DNA of 64,000 bases, taken from Dyella lutea (GTDB taxonomy: Bacteria; Pseudomonadota; Gammaproteobacteria; Xanthomonadales; Rhodanobacteraceae). The stretch lies in contig NZ_JAMZEK010000002.1 of NCBI RefSeq assembly GCF_024158035.1, positions 806,001 to 870,000 of the forward strand, read 5' to 3'. A program made the position numbers and the translations under genes. Positions 53,128-60,502 of this stretch are shown here, in pieces. The notes under the pieces are model-generated. The model was not told the origin of the DNA and ran no database searches. It saw only the letters and a program-made list of their open reading frames with translations. Within the stretch, counting starts at the first letter, position 1. Each line of letters opens with the position of its first letter.

Positions 53128-53858
53128 GCGCCCGGCTCCGATCCGGCCGGAGGCTTGCGCGCCGCCACGTTCACCAGGGTTTCCTCGCGCTGGCCCGGCG
53201 GCGGCGGGGCGCGCAGGCCCCAGCGTTCGAGCAGGCCGAAGTCCTTCGAGCGGCTCCACCAGAGATAGGGCAGCGAGACGTTCGCGTCGTCGAACGCGAA
53301 CCCCTGCCCACGCAGCATGGCGAGGTACTCCTCGGCGCTCTTCTGCACGTGCATCGGGTGGCGGAAGAACCAGCGGATCACCCAGGTGTCGATGTATGCC
53401 CGGGTGGACTCGGCGAACAGCAGCCAGCCCCCCGGCTTGAGCACGCGCCAGAACTCGGTCAGCGCCTTCTCCTGCTCGACCAGGTGGTGGAAGGTCTGAT
53501 GGCAGAACACCACGTCGACGCTGGCGTCGGGCAGCTCGATACGGGCGCAGTCGGCGGCGAGCATCTGCGTGTCGATGCCTTCGCGCTGCGCTTCGGCCTG
53601 TGCCAGTGCCAGGCTGTGCGGGTCGGCATCCAGGCCGATCAGGCGGTCCGGAGCGAAGGCCTCGCGCAGCAGGCGGAACGACTTGCCCTGGCCGCAGCCG
53701 GCATCGAGCAGGGTGCCGCCGCGTGGCAGCGGCGTGCCGGCCAGCCGCTTGAGATCGTTGATCGCCACGCGCAGCACATGGTGCTGCCAGGTGTGCGTGG
53801 CGAGGAAGCGGAAGCCCAGGCGGGTTTCTTCGACGTAGGTGGTGCTGGCGTAGGTCAT
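53124..53858 (-). CDS. SAM-dependent methyltransferase of the polyene cluster
   Basis: A 244-residue class I methyltransferase. SAM motif I is LDAGCGQGKSFRLL (about 51-64), with LIGLDADP and the post-motif VVFCHQTFHHL. Aryl polyenes from E. coli-type clusters carry a methyl group on the aromatic head, so the likely target is the aryl ring or its hydroxyl; this is inferred from context. Start MTYASTTYVEETR is selected by alignment with typical family length; the ribosome site is weak. Confidence 0.82.
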   Translation of the reverse strand: MTYASTTYVEETRLGFRFLATHTWQHHVLRVAINDLKRLAGTPLPRGGTLLDAGCGQGKSFRLLREAFAPDRLIGLDADPHSLALAQAEAQREGIDTQMLAADCARIELPDASVDVVFCHQTFHHLVEQEKALTEFWRVLKPGGWLLFAESTRAYIDTWVIRWFFRHPMHVQKSAEEYLAMLRGQGFAFDDANVSLPYLWWSRSKDFGLLERWGLRAPPPPGQREETLVNVAARKPPAGSEPGA

Positions 53859-53868
53859 CGGATCGATT

Positions 53869-54354
53869 TCAGTGGGGAGTGTGGCGGTGGATGGCCGCAC
53901 TTGCTTGATCATCGCGGCCGTCATGGCCGCCGGAGAGGTGCCGTTCCACGGCGTCGACAAAGCTTTGCGGCGAGGCCAGCTGCATCTCGCCGTCGGCAAG
54001 GCGCACGGCCACCTGCACGGTGCTGGCGCGGGTCATGCGCTCGCCGCTGGATGCATCGCTGATGAGGTAATTCACCTTCAGCCGGTTCTGCCATTCGACC
54101 AGATCGGCGCGCACGCGCAGGCGTTGGCCGAAACGTGCGGCGCGCACGTAGCGCAGCTGCAGGTCGATCACCGGCCACACGTAGCCCTCGGCCTTCATGT
54201 CCATGTAGTTGTGGCCGAGGCGGTCGAGCAGCGCGCAGCGCGCGACCTCCAGGTATTTCACGTAGTGGCCGTGCCACACGACGTCCATCGAGTCGACGTC
54301 GAAAAACGGCACCAGCACCTCGCTGTCAACGTGCAGCACGCCGCGGGCTCGCAT
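53869..54354 (-). CDS. Acyl-ACP/CoA thioesterase of the polyene cluster
   Basis: A 161-residue hotdog thioesterase of the 4HBT (YbgC-like) type. The signature DVDSMDVVWHGHYVKYLE contains the catalytic Asp. It corresponds in type to ApeK, which hydrolyses misprimed or finished acyl chains. Start choice: AAGGAG directly abuts an ATG at 54360 but is 6 bases from the ATG at 54354, so the latter is preferred. It overlaps the acyltransferase gene upstream by 29 bp. Confidence 0.83.
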   Translation of the reverse strand: MRARGVLHVDSEVLVPFFDVDSMDVVWHGHYVKYLEVARCALLDRLGHNYMDMKAEGYVWPVIDLQLRYVRAARFGQRLRVRADLVEWQNRLKVNYLISDASSGERMTRASTVQVAVRLADGEMQLASPQSFVDAVERHLSGGHDGRDDQASAAIHRHTPH

Positions 54355-55315
54355 CCGCATCTCCTTCACTTTCGTTCTCGGCCTGCCAGTAGGCGTAGAA
54401 GTTGAACCACTGCCAGGGCGCCAGCAGGCACAGCTGGGCGAGGCGGTCGGCATAGCGCTGCGCCCACTCGGCGATCGCCTGCTCGCGCTGGCCGCGCTCC
54501 CACGACGGGGCGTCGAGGAACGGCTCGAGGCGGATCTGGTAGCGACCGCCGATCTTGATGCAGCACATCAGGTGCACCGGGCAGCGCAGCAGGCCGGCCA
54601 TCAGCCAGGGGCCCTGCGCGAAGGCCGCACGATGGCCAAGGAAGTCGACCAGCACGCGGCGGCCGTCCTGCAGCGGGATGCGGTCGCCGGCGATGGCGAT
54701 CCATTCGCCGCGGTCCAGCCGCTGCGACAGGTCCAGCATCAGCGCGGCGTCCACCTCACTCACCTGCAGCAGGCGCAGCTGGCGGTCGCCGGCCTCGCTC
54801 TGCAGGCGGTTGAAATGCGCGGCATGCCGGTTGTGCACCAGCACGTTGAGCGGGACTTTCTCCTCCATCTCGGCCAGTGCCCGGCACACGTCCAGGTTGC
54901 CCAGATGGGTACAGACCAGCAGCTGGCCGCGCTCGCCACCCTGGCTCCGGTGCAGCTGGCCGCGCACGTCGGCCGGATCATGCAGGCTCACCTGTGCCGC
55001 GCCCAGCGTGCCGCGCCAGACGTCCAGCCGGTCCAGCAGGCTGTCGGCGAAGGCCATGAACTGGCCGAACACGCGGCGCGTGGTCGGACGCAGGTCGGCG
55101 CGGCCGCTCCATGCGGCGAGGTAGGCCTGGTATTGCCGCACGTGGCGGCGCGCCCGTCCGAACACGAAGAAATACAGCACCACCAGATGCAGCACCGGCT
55201 GCATCGTGCGGCGCCCGAGATGGCGTACGGCGAAGGCGGTGAGCTTCATCATCGCGAAGCTGCCGCGCTCCTTCTGGGTGGCCCAGTGGTTTGCCTGCAC
55301 CCGGGTTACGTTCAT
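54326..55315 (-). CDS. LpxL/HtrB-like acyltransferase of the polyene cluster
   Basis: A 329-residue membrane-associated acyltransferase with the HX4D motif in CTHLGNLD and an N-terminal hydrophobic helix (LHLVVLYFFVFG). It resembles the late acyltransferases of lipid A synthesis, adapted in aryl polyene clusters to attach the polyene or a fatty chain to the lipid anchor. It overlaps the dehydratase gene by 4 bp. In E. coli-type clusters this domain is fused to a glycosyltransferase (ApeJ); here the glycosyltransferase is a separate gene at the window edge. Confidence 0.84.
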   Translation of the reverse strand: MNVTRVQANHWATQKERGSFAMMKLTAFAVRHLGRRTMQPVLHLVVLYFFVFGRARRHVRQYQAYLAAWSGRADLRPTTRRVFGQFMAFADSLLDRLDVWRGTLGAAQVSLHDPADVRGQLHRSQGGERGQLLVCTHLGNLDVCRALAEMEEKVPLNVLVHNRHAAHFNRLQSEAGDRQLRLLQVSEVDAALMLDLSQRLDRGEWIAIAGDRIPLQDGRRVLVDFLGHRAAFAQGPWLMAGLLRCPVHLMCCIKIGGRYQIRLEPFLDAPSWERGQREQAIAEWAQRYADRLAQLCLLAPWQWFNFYAYWQAENESEGDADASPRRAAR

Positions 55316-55668
55316 GCGCCCGGCTCCACCCGCAGGCGCCCGGACGAGCAGTGCTGGTCGTCCAGGCGGTAGGTGAAATGCAGCTTGCCGCGCTCGCGAT
55401 CCAGGCGCAGCTCGAGTTGCACCACGTCGCCGGGACGCAGCAGGCGCTGAAACTTCAGCGCCTCCATCTCGCGGCAATGCGGTGTGATCGCCAGGCGAGG
55501 GGCCGCCAGCACCAGCGCCCACTGCACCTGCAACACGCCCGGCACCACCGGCGCGCCAGGGAAATGCCCGGGGAAATGCGCCAGTTCCGGTGGGATGCGC
55601 AGGTCGAGCAGCCACGTGCCGTCGCGCAGTCGCTCGTCGAGCAGCTCGGGTTCGCGCACCTCGCTCAC
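55312..55668 (-). CDS. Aryl polyene hotdog dehydratase, ApeI-like
   Basis: A 118-residue FabA/FabZ-type dehydratase. It has the catalytic HFPGHFPGAPVVPGV motif and a C-terminal FTYRLDDQHCSSGRL strand. It is the canonical subunit with the active-site His, expected to pair with the ApeP-like protein. The GTG start at 55668 overlaps the stop of the membrane protein gene (GTGA), deciding the start. Confidence 0.86.
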   Translation of the reverse strand: MSEVREPELLDERLRDGTWLLDLRIPPELAHFPGHFPGAPVVPGVLQVQWALVLAAPRLAITPHCREMEALKFQRLLRPGDVVQLELRLDRERGKLHFTYRLDDQHCSSGRLRVEPGA

Positions 55669-56213
55669 GCGTGCCGCCTGCGCAGTCGCTGGCGCAGCAG
55701 CCATTCGCCGACGAACAGCACGCCCATGATGAAGTACACCAGCAGCCCGTTGTAGAGCGTCCACCACTTCAGCGGCGCCCACAGCGTGAGTGCGGCCGAG
55801 ACCGCCGCGTTGAACACGAAGAAGCCGACCCACACCCAGGTGACCTTGCGCGTGTAAGGCACCGCCTCCGGCGGCAGCTCGGGTTCGCGCAGGCGCGCTA
55901 CCCGCTCGATGATCGGTGGTCCGTAGATCAGACTGACCCCGAAGGTGGCCAGCAGCAGCAGGCTGATCAGGGTCGGGTACCAGCGCAGCAGCTGGCCCTC
56001 GCCGGTGACGGCGAGCAGCACGCAGTACGCCAGCGCGGCGGCGACCATCCAGCGTCCACCCGGTTCGCGCAGCAGACTCGGCGCCCGGATCAGCCAGATC
56101 GAGCCGAGCACCAGCGCGAACACCGGCGGCGCCACCTTCTCCATGCCGAAGTAGACGACGAACGGATACAGCACGCCGACAACCGGCAGCAGGATGGCAC
56201 TCAGTCGGCGCAT
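55665..56213 (-). CDS. COG4648-like membrane protein of the polyene cluster
   Basis: A 182-residue protein with about five membrane helices (LPVVGVLYPFVVYFG, PPVFALVLGSIWLIR, WMVAAALAYCVLLAVTG, LISLLLLATFGVSLIYG and a C-terminal pair ending in a basic RQRLRRRHA). It is similar to the COG4648-type membrane proteins conserved in aryl polyene and xanthomonadin clusters, whose role is unclear. Its start overlaps the ACP stop by 13 bp. Confidence 0.8.
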   Translation of the reverse strand: MRRLSAILLPVVGVLYPFVVYFGMEKVAPPVFALVLGSIWLIRAPSLLREPGGRWMVAAALAYCVLLAVTGEGQLLRWYPTLISLLLLATFGVSLIYGPPIIERVARLREPELPPEAVPYTRKVTWVWVGFFVFNAAVSAALTLWAPLKWWTLYNGLLVYFIMGVLFVGEWLLRQRLRRRHA

Positions 56214-56488
56214 GGGGCCTGCTGGGCCGCGACGTAGGCGGCAAGGTTGGCCACGGTGGCGAAGTGCTCGCGCGCATTCTTCGCGTCCGACTCGACGCGG
56301 ATGCCGTAGCGCTTCTGCAGCGCCAGGGCCAGCTCCAGCGCGTCCACCGAGTCCAGTCCCAGACCGTCGCGGAACAACGGCTGGTCGGGTGGGATGTCGC
56401 CGGGCTGGAGGTCTTCCAGGTTCAGCGTGTCGATGATCAGGCCGGCGATGTCCTGTTCCAGCGAGGCGATGTCGATGACGGCATTCAC
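56201..56488 (-). CDS. Acyl carrier protein of the polyene cluster
   Basis: A 95-residue ACP with phosphopantetheine site Ser47 in DGLGLDSVDALEL. It starts with GTG overlapping the acyltransferase stop (GTGA). It carries the growing polyene chain. E. coli-type clusters usually have two ACPs; only this one is present before the window edge, so a second may lie beyond 64000 or be absent. Confidence 0.9.
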   Translation of the reverse strand: MNAVIDIASLEQDIAGLIIDTLNLEDLQPGDIPPDQPLFRDGLGLDSVDALELALALQKRYGIRVESDAKNAREHFATVANLAAYVAAQQAPCAD

Positions 56489-57291
56489 GAGGTGGCGAGC
56501 TCCCTGTCGAAGAGTTGGTGCAGATGGTCGTTGAGACGGCGCGAGGCGATCGGCAGCGGCGCATCGGCGTTGAAGGTGGCCGGATCGATGTCCTCGCCCA
56601 CGCGCAGGTGCACCTGCACGCGCCGCTCGGGAATGCGATACCAGGGTTCGGCCTTGGTCAGCGTGGTCGGCGCGACGGTGATGTAGACCGGAGTGATCGT
56701 ACGGGCGCCGCGCAGGGCGATCGCCGCCGCGCCCCGGTGGAACACCGGCGCATGGCCGGGCCGGGTGCGCGTGCCCTCGGGAAACACCACCAGGCACTGG
56801 CCCTCGCGCAGCACGTCGGCGGCGCGTTCCAGCATGGTCATGCTGCCGTCGTTGCTGATGTACCCGGCGGCACTGACCGGGCCGCGGGTGCACGGGTTGT
56901 CGAACAGGCCGGCCTTCACCACGCAGTTGGCGTTGCGGATCTGCCCGATCAGGAACACCACGTCGATCAGCGAGGGATGGTTGGCCACCACCATCTGCCC
57001 GGGGTTCCCCAATCGCTCGGCGCCTTCGATGCGGAAGTCGAGCACGCGGCTGCGGTGCATGAACCACACCAGCATGCGGAACGATCGACTGATCGCGGCG
57101 CGGGCCCGGCGGCAGCGCGCGTCGGCGCCACCCGGCAGCAGGCTCATCAGCGGCAGCGCCAGCAGCCGCAGCAGCAGCCCGCCGATGCCGAACAGCACGA
57201 AGCTGGCGCCGGTGGCGACCAGTCGCCACGCCCAGGCGTCGGTACGGCGGCTCAGGCCCGCTGCTGCCAGATCCATCGGCGTGTCTTCCAT
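56485..57291 (-). CDS. 1-acylglycerol-3-phosphate acyltransferase-like protein
   Basis: A 268-residue PlsC-type acyltransferase with HX4D in ANHPSLID and FPEGTRTRPG, plus an N-terminal membrane helix. It is the ApeD-type acyltransferase of aryl polyene clusters, likely making the lipid part to which the polyene is attached. Two starts are possible, 57291 or the Met at 57276; both overlap the preceding gene's end. The second has GGAAG 8 bases upstream. Confidence 0.83.
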   Translation of the reverse strand: MEDTPMDLAAAGLSRRTDAWAWRLVATGASFVLFGIGGLLLRLLALPLMSLLPGGADARCRRARAAISRSFRMLVWFMHRSRVLDFRIEGAERLGNPGQMVVANHPSLIDVVFLIGQIRNANCVVKAGLFDNPCTRGPVSAAGYISNDGSMTMLERAADVLREGQCLVVFPEGTRTRPGHAPVFHRGAAAIALRGARTITPVYITVAPTTLTKAEPWYRIPERRVQVHLRVGEDIDPATFNADAPLPIASRRLNDHLHQLFDRELATS

Positions 57292-58001
57292 GCGTGTTCC
57301 AGTGACGGTTCCCGGTTGATCGTGGCGCGCAGGAAATCGAGCGCGTGGGGCCAGGCGCAGCGGGTGCGATCGCCTTCGGCGCGCGCGTTTCGCAATTGCC
57401 AGTTCGCCCCGTTCGCCGCGGTACCGGCGGCCGTCCCCCTCCCCAGTCGCAGCGCTACAGCGTAGGAGAACGGCACGTCGTCGATCCACGGCGCATAGGC
57501 GGCCGGTGGCTGCTCCTCGGCGACCACCACCAGCACCGCGGGCGCGCCGGCGTCCAGCAGCAGGGCACCTTCCAGCATGGCGTGCTCGAAGGTGTCGGCC
57601 TCGCCGGCGATGGCGGTCGACTCACCGCGCTGCCCGCGCAGGATCGACCACTGGCCCGCGATGGCGTTGTGCACCGACAGACCGAACTGGGTCGGCGACA
57701 ACGGCTGCCCGTCGGCGATGTCGCCGAGCAGGGCGAACGTGCGGGTGGTCTCGCCATGACGCGAGGCGAACACGAACGGCAGCTGCTCGTCCCCGCCGCA
57801 CAACGGCCAGGCGGCCTCCAGCGTCATCCGCGCCAGCCGGCTCAGGCGGCGGCGCTGCATCGGTGGCAGGAAGGCGCAGGCGGGCTGCACCTGGCCATCG
57901 TCGGGCACGACGCGCGGCGCCATGGCCCAGTCGTGCCATGCATCGGGCGTGTCCAGGCCGGGAGCCCAGGCGCGCCAGGCGTCGATGCGCAGCGCGGTCA
58001 T
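57252..58001 (-). CDS. Short ketosynthase-like chain-length partner (ApeC-like)
   Basis: A 249-residue protein related to the N-terminal half of ketosynthases (PF13723 type). It retains FGLSVHNAIAGQWSILRG and shows no Cys-His-His active site in the usual places. In aryl polyene systems ApeC forms a heterodimer with the ketosynthase ApeO, acting like a chain-length factor. It overlaps the neighbouring ketosynthase gene by 4 bp (ATGA). Confidence 0.85.
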   Translation of the reverse strand: MTALRIDAWRAWAPGLDTPDAWHDWAMAPRVVPDDGQVQPACAFLPPMQRRRLSRLARMTLEAAWPLCGGDEQLPFVFASRHGETTRTFALLGDIADGQPLSPTQFGLSVHNAIAGQWSILRGQRGESTAIAGEADTFEHAMLEGALLLDAGAPAVLVVVAEEQPPAAYAPWIDDVPFSYAVALRLGRGTAAGTAANGANWQLRNARAEGDRTRCAWPHALDFLRATINREPSLEHAWKTRRWIWQQRA

Positions 58002-59245
58002 GCGCGAGCCTCCGCGAGGCGCCGGAACAGCAGGGCGGTGCAGCTGCCGCCGAAACCGAAGTTGCCCGACAGCACGCTGTCCACCGTTTGCCCGCGGCAC
58101 GCGTCGAGCAGCGGCGCATCGGCAAATGCCTCGTCGACCTGGTCCGGTACGCGGCCGGGCGCGAGAAAGCCGTGCTGCAGCATCAGCAGGCCAGCGATGG
58201 CGTCCAGCGCGCCGGCGGCGGCGGGCGCGTGGCCGAGCAGTCCCTTGATCGAGGACAGCGGCGGCACCGGCGCATCGCGTTCGGCGAACACGATGCGGAC
58301 CGCCTGCCATTCGGCGAGGTCGCCCTGCGGCGTGGAGCAGGCATGCGTGTTGATGTAGCCGGGCAGGGTGCCGGCACGCACGATGGCCTGGCGCAGTGCG
58401 CGGGCGATGCCGTCGGCACCGGGGCCGACCATGCTGGCCGCCTCGGTAGCACTGCCGTAGCCGGCCAGTTCGGCCAGCACGGTGGCACCGCGGGCCCGCG
58501 CATGTTCCAGCGATTCGAGCACCAGCACGCCGGCGCCGGCGGCGAGCACGAAGCCGTCGCGATCGCGGTCGTACGGGCGCGAGGCGAGCGTGGCGTCGTG
58601 CTGCGGCGACAGCGCACCCATCGCGTCGAACCACATCGCGGTGCTGTCGTGCAGTTCCTCCGCGCCGCCGGTGATCACCACCTGCTGGCGGCCGAGCTGG
58701 ATCAGCTCCATCGCCTGGCCGATCGCGTGCGCGCTGCTGGTGCAGGCCGAGCTGATGGTGAGGCTGGTGCCGCCGATGCCGAAGGCATGCGCGATGCTGG
58801 CCGACAGCGCACTGCTCATGCCGCGCGGCACGATGAACGGCGAAAGCTTGTGGATGCCGCGGCTGCGATGCAGTTCCAGCGCCGTCTCGTGCTCGCTCAG
58901 CGCCGCGCCGCCGCCCAGCACCAGACCGCAGTCATCGCGGTGCAGGGTTTCCGCGGGGAGGCCGGCCTGCGCCAGCGCCTCGCTCATCGCGTGCCAGGCG
59001 TACAGGCCCGGCGCGGCAAGAAAGCGCCGCAGCTTGCGCGGTGGTTCGGGCAGGCCGGAAAGGTCGACCGGACCGCCGATGCGCGCCTGCATGTCGAGCG
59101 CGGCAAAGCCGTCCATCGGACGCAGGCCGCTGCGGCCGTTGCGCAGGCCATCGAGCAGCGCATCGTTGCCCGCACCGAGGCAGGACACCGAGCCGGTGCC
59201 GGTCACCACCACGCGCGGCAGGCCGTTGGCGTCGACCAGACGCAT
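57998..59245 (-). CDS. Aryl polyene ketosynthase (second of three)
   Basis: A 415-residue FabF-like synthase with Cys168 in ISSACTSSAHAIG, His in INTHACSTPQGD and KGLLGHAPAAAGA. The first His motif reads THACSTPQGD where HGTxTxxxD is usual, a common variation in cluster ketosynthases. It ends NFGFGGSCTALLF. It overlaps the next ketosynthase gene by a single base (TGATG). Likely involved in priming or elongation along with its neighbours. Confidence 0.86.
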   Translation of the reverse strand: MRLVDANGLPRVVVTGTGSVSCLGAGNDALLDGLRNGRSGLRPMDGFAALDMQARIGGPVDLSGLPEPPRKLRRFLAAPGLYAWHAMSEALAQAGLPAETLHRDDCGLVLGGGAALSEHETALELHRSRGIHKLSPFIVPRGMSSALSASIAHAFGIGGTSLTISSACTSSAHAIGQAMELIQLGRQQVVITGGAEELHDSTAMWFDAMGALSPQHDATLASRPYDRDRDGFVLAAGAGVLVLESLEHARARGATVLAELAGYGSATEAASMVGPGADGIARALRQAIVRAGTLPGYINTHACSTPQGDLAEWQAVRIVFAERDAPVPPLSSIKGLLGHAPAAAGALDAIAGLLMLQHGFLAPGRVPDQVDEAFADAPLLDACRGQTVDSVLSGNFGFGGSCTALLFRRLAEARA

Positions 59246-60468
59246 CAGTCGACCGCCCGGAAGATCAGCGAGGTGTTGATCCCGCCGAACGCGAAGTTGT
59301 TGTTCATCACGCAGTCGGTGGCGATGGCGCGCTCGCTGCCGGCGATGTAGTCCAGCTCGGCGCAGTCCGGGTCGACCTCGGCCAGGTTGAGCGTGGGCGC
59401 GAAGCGGCCCGCGCGCATCATCTCGATCGCCCACCACGACTCCAGCGCGCCACAGGCGCCCAGGGTGTGGCCGACGTAGCTCTTCATCGCGCTCACCGGC
59501 ACGCGCGCGCCCAGCACTTCGTGGGTGGCATGGCTCTCGGCCACGTCGCCGCGGTCGGTGGCGGTGCCGTGGGCGCTGACATAGCCGATCGCCTCCGGCG
59601 GCAGTTTCGCGTCGGCCAGCGCCAGACGCATCGCCACCGCCATCGTCGCCGCGGTGGGCTGGGTGATGTGCACGCCGTCGGAATTGCAGCCGAAGCCGAT
59701 CACCTCGGCGTACATCGTCGCGCCGCGCGCCTTCGCGTGCTCGTACTCCTCCAGGATCAGCGTGGTGGCGCCTTCGCCGACCACCAGGCCGTCGCGCGTG
59801 CGGTCGAACGGACGCGGCGTGAGCTGTGGCTCGTCGTTGCGCGTGCTGGTGGCGAACAGCGTGTCGAACACCGCCGCGCCGGGGCCGGACAGCTCCTCGG
59901 CGCCACCGCACAGCATCAGCACCTGCTTGCCCTGCGCGATCGCCTCGTAGCCGTAGCCGATCGCCTGGCTGCCTGAGGTGCAGGCGCTGGAGGTCGGGAT
60001 GATGCGGCCCTTCAGGCCGAAGAACACGCCGACGTTCACCGCCGTGGTGTGCCCCATCATCTGGATGTAACTGGTGGCGGTGACGCCCTGCATCGAGCCG
60101 GTGTCGAGCATCCGGCCCATCACCCGCACCGGCTCCACGCTGCCGCCGGACGAGCCGTAGGCCACGCCCATCCGGCCGTCACGGATGGCCGCGTCGTCGA
60201 GCAGGCCGGCGTCGCGCAGCGCGTGTTCGCTGGCCGCCACCGCCAGTTGCGAGACGCGGCCCATCGAACGGGTTATCTGCCGCGGCCAGGCCGGCGCGAC
60301 GAAGTCGTCCACCGGGCAGCCGAGGCGGCCGTTGAGACCGTCGAAATAGTCCCACTCGGGCATCCGGCGCACCGCGTTGCGACCCTCGCGCAGCCGGTCG
60401 GCGATGCTCGGCCAGTCATGGCCCAGCGCGGTGATGCCACCCATGCCGGTAATGACGACGCGCTTCAT
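59245..60468 (-). CDS. Aryl polyene ketosynthase (third of three)
   Basis: A 407-residue FabF-like synthase with Cys163 in TSSACTSGSQAIG, His in SAHGTATDRGD and KSYVGHTLGACGA, and the C-terminal NNNFAFGGINTSLIF. All catalytic residues are intact. It is similar in layout to the ApeR-type synthase that starts chains in aryl polyene systems, but the assignment among the three synthases is not certain from sequence alone. It is 34 bp downstream of the exporter gene. Confidence 0.87.
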   Translation of the reverse strand: MKRVVITGMGGITALGHDWPSIADRLREGRNAVRRMPEWDYFDGLNGRLGCPVDDFVAPAWPRQITRSMGRVSQLAVAASEHALRDAGLLDDAAIRDGRMGVAYGSSGGSVEPVRVMGRMLDTGSMQGVTATSYIQMMGHTTAVNVGVFFGLKGRIIPTSSACTSGSQAIGYGYEAIAQGKQVLMLCGGAEELSGPGAAVFDTLFATSTRNDEPQLTPRPFDRTRDGLVVGEGATTLILEEYEHAKARGATMYAEVIGFGCNSDGVHITQPTAATMAVAMRLALADAKLPPEAIGYVSAHGTATDRGDVAESHATHEVLGARVPVSAMKSYVGHTLGACGALESWWAIEMMRAGRFAPTLNLAEVDPDCAELDYIAGSERAIATDCVMNNNFAFGGINTSLIFRAVD

Positions 60469-60502
60469 GGCCGGGACATCCGGGGCTGCAGGGAGAGATC
60501 GA